Part shown: positions 54,703 to 56,004 of the stretch, piece by piece | Position numbering within the stretch: the stretch's first letter is position 1 | Layout: every line of letters begins with the position of its first letter | NCBI RefSeq assembly: GCF_003113265.1 | Contig: NZ_PUIV01000025.1 | Coordinates: forward strand, 1-56,004 | DNA: 56,004 nucleotides | Origin: Methylosinus sporium | Lineage (GTDB): Bacteria > Pseudomonadota > Alphaproteobacteria > Rhizobiales > Beijerinckiaceae | Direction of reading: 5' to 3' | Program-made: the position numbers and the translations under genes | Notes under the pieces: model-generated | The model's input: the letters and a program-made list of their open reading frames with translations, nothing else | The model's database searches: none | Told to the model about the DNA's origin: nothing

Positions 54703-56004
54703 ATGTCCATGGCGGGAGAGATTCCGGCGCCAGCGCCGCCGGCCGCGCCCAGGAAGCGGTCCTGGCGCCTTTGGTTCGGGCCGATCGCGGTGGTCGCCGC
54801 CGTCGCCTGCGCGCTCGCCACTTTTTTCGTCATGGCCGAGCTCGCGCCGGTCGCGCCGACCAGCGACGTCGTCTATCCGCTGTTCTTCGCCGACGCCGTC
54901 GCGCTGGTTCTTCTGGTCGCCTTGGTGCTCGTCAAGGCGGGCACGCTCATCGGCTCCTGGCGGCGCGGCGCCGCGGCGGCCGGGCTGCATATTCGCATTC
55001 TCGCTTTCTTTTCCGCCTTGGCGCTGACGCCGGCGATCATCCTCGCCATTGTCGGCTCGGTGACGCTGGAGCGGGCGCTCAATCCGCAATTCCTCGCCAT
55101 GGTGAAGACCTCCGTCCACAGCACGGCGGAGGCCGCGCGCGTGTTCCGCGAGACGCAATGCCGCTCGCTGCTGCAGGAGGCGCAGCTCTCGGCCTCGGAC
55201 CTCGATCGCGCGCGCGCCATGTTCAACGCCGATCGCGGCCTGTTCCACGAATTCTTCGTCTCGCGGGCGCGCTTCCTCGGCTTTTCGGTGGCGGCGATCG
55301 TCAAGACCGACGGGCAGATATTGGAGCGCGTCGATGTGACGGCCGACGGCTCGGCCATCGTCATCGCGCCGCCGGCCGCCGATTTCGAGGATGCGCGCAA
55401 GGGCGAGCCGCTCTGCCTCGTCATAGACGACGGGCGCACCTTCGTCGCGCTGCGGCCGCTGTCGACTTTCCCGGACACATTCCTCTATGTGACGCGTCCG
55501 GTCGATCCTTTCGGCGTGCAATTTCCCGAGCAGGCGGCGAATCTCATCGCCACCTATGACAGTTTCGAGGCCTATCGCGGCGCGGTGAAGAAGGCCTTCA
55601 CCGTGATGTATGCGCTGCTCGCCACCATAATGCTGCTGTCGGCCGTATGGGTCGGGCTCGATTTCGTCGATCGGCTGGTGGCGCCGATCCGCGCCCTCAT
55701 CGCCGCCACCGATCAGGTTTCGGCCGGCAATCTCGACGTGCGCGTCGATGTCGAGCGTTCGCATGGCGATCTCGCGCGGCTCGGCGCCGTGTTCAACAAT
55801 ATGACCAGCGAGATCGAGCAGCAGCAGAGCCGGCTGCTCGCCGCCAATCGCCAAAACGAGGAGCGCCGCCTCTTCACCGAGGCGGTGCTCTCCGGCGTGC
55901 CGGCCGCCGTGATCGGCGTCGACGCCGAGGGGCGAATCAATGTGCTCAACCGTTCGGCCGAGGAGCTTCTCGTCGGCCGAACGGTTGAGCACATTGATTC
56001 GCCC
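54703..56004 (+). CDS. ntrY: Nitrogen regulation sensor kinase NtrY (3' truncated)
   Basis: The frame is open from ATG 54703 to the window end (434 codons). Membrane helices lie at about 25-48 (FGPIAVVAAVACALATFFVM), 55-78 (FADAVALVLLVALVLVKAG), 95-115 and 305-325 (VMYALLATIMLLSAVWVG). A large extracytoplasmic loop (about 120-300) separates the third and fourth. HAMP follows (RLVAPIRALIAATDQVSAGN) and then the start of a PAS domain (FTEAVLSGVPAAVIGVDAEG). The kinase core is cut off. The last genuine residues are near RSAEELL; the final ten codons are the reverse complement of sequence 15 bases upstream and are probably artefactual. NtrX would be expected next. Confidence 0.93.
   Translation, partial: MSMAGEIPAPAPPAAPRKRSWRLWFGPIAVVAAVACALATFFVMAELAPVAPTSDVVYPLFFADAVALVLLVALVLVKAGTLIGSWRRGAAAAGLHIRILAFFSALALTPAIILAIVGSVTLERALNPQFLAMVKTSVHSTAEAARVFRETQCRSLLQEAQLSASDLDRARAMFNADRGLFHEFFVSRARFLGFSVAAIVKTDGQILERVDVTADGSAIVIAPPAADFEDARKGEPLCLVIDDGRTFVALRPLSTFPDTFLYVTRPVDPFGVQFPEQAANLIATYDSFEAYRGAVKKAFTVMYALLATIMLLSAVWVGLDFVDRLVAPIRALIAATDQVSAGNLDVRVDVERSHGDLARLGAVFNNMTSEIEQQQSRLLAANRQNEERRLFTEAVLSGVPAAVIGVDAEGRINVLNRSAEELLVGRTVEHIDSP
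55930..56004. repeat. Perfect 30-bp inverted repeat at the window end
   Basis: Bases 55930-55959 are the exact reverse complement of 55975-56004, with a 15-base loop, and the right arm runs to the last base. A coding region would not normally contain this; a fold-back chimera at a contig end is the simplest explanation. Confidence 0.9.

Overview
The window looks like a chromosomal fragment, probably a whole draft contig, from a high-GC alphaproteobacterium of the Rhizobiales. The evidence is CckA with full CtrA-type boxes (TTAA-N7-TTAA), the dusB(nifR3)-ntrB-ntrC-ntrY order, a fused IspDF, a short-form phasin and an alphaproteobacterial-type DksA. A lanthanide-type PQQ methanol dehydrogenase (XoxF) at the left edge, plus the phasin, fits a methylotroph or methanotroph such as Methylosinus/Methylocystis. 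That genus guess is inference. No rRNA, tRNA, CRISPR array, prophage or insertion sequence was seen.

Layout. 1-5.2 kb: truncated xoxF; a convergent parD-parE-trmJ operon; icd; dksA. 5.2-8.9 kb: a proline-rich FliO-like protein diverges from cckA across a perfect CtrA box. 9-14.6 kb: a co-directional run of coaD, two peptidyl-prolyl isomerases, the queuosine genes queA and tgt with an unknown 114-residue protein between them, and an orphan methyltransferase. 14.6-20 kb: acetyltransferase, D-Ala-D-Ala dipeptidase, YbaL/Kef-type antiporter, small proteins, tRNA CCA-adding enzyme. 20.2-27 kb: a tightly coupled MoxR ATPase / DUF58 / DUF4159 / large membrane protein operon (related in plan to mxaRSAC) behind a second perfect CtrA box. 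27-33 kb: a cystathionine beta-lyase-like enzyme, an orphan solute-binding protein, DUF817, DUF2478, and a VWA protein paired with a membrane J-domain protein resembling mitochondrial Tim14/Pam18. 33-39 kb: D,D-carboxypeptidase with SPOR domain, phasin, dnaE. 39-56 kb: the Rhizobiales-conserved block lipA-coq10-pncC-ispDF-dusB-ntrB-ntrC-ntrY, interrupted between pncC and ispDF by about 7.6 kb (cupin, tautomerase, LysR, chemoreceptor, OxyR, secreted KatG).

Genes that work together: icd and the Ntr system link carbon and nitrogen status. QueA and Tgt make queuosine tRNA. OxyR presumably controls the divergent KatG. CckA sits at the top of the CtrA phosphorelay, and the CtrA boxes suggest that the FliO-like gene, cckA itself and the MoxR cluster are downstream of it.

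Both window ends look abnormal. The right end is a perfect 30-bp fold-back inside ntrY, most simply a contig-end artefact. The left end carries about 100 bases of atypical, highly foldable sequence fused to the xoxF frame. The strongest candidates for undescribed biology are the CtrA-box-linked MoxR/DUF58/DUF4159 cluster, the VWA + Tim14-like J-protein pair, and the unknown gene embedded in the queuosine operon.
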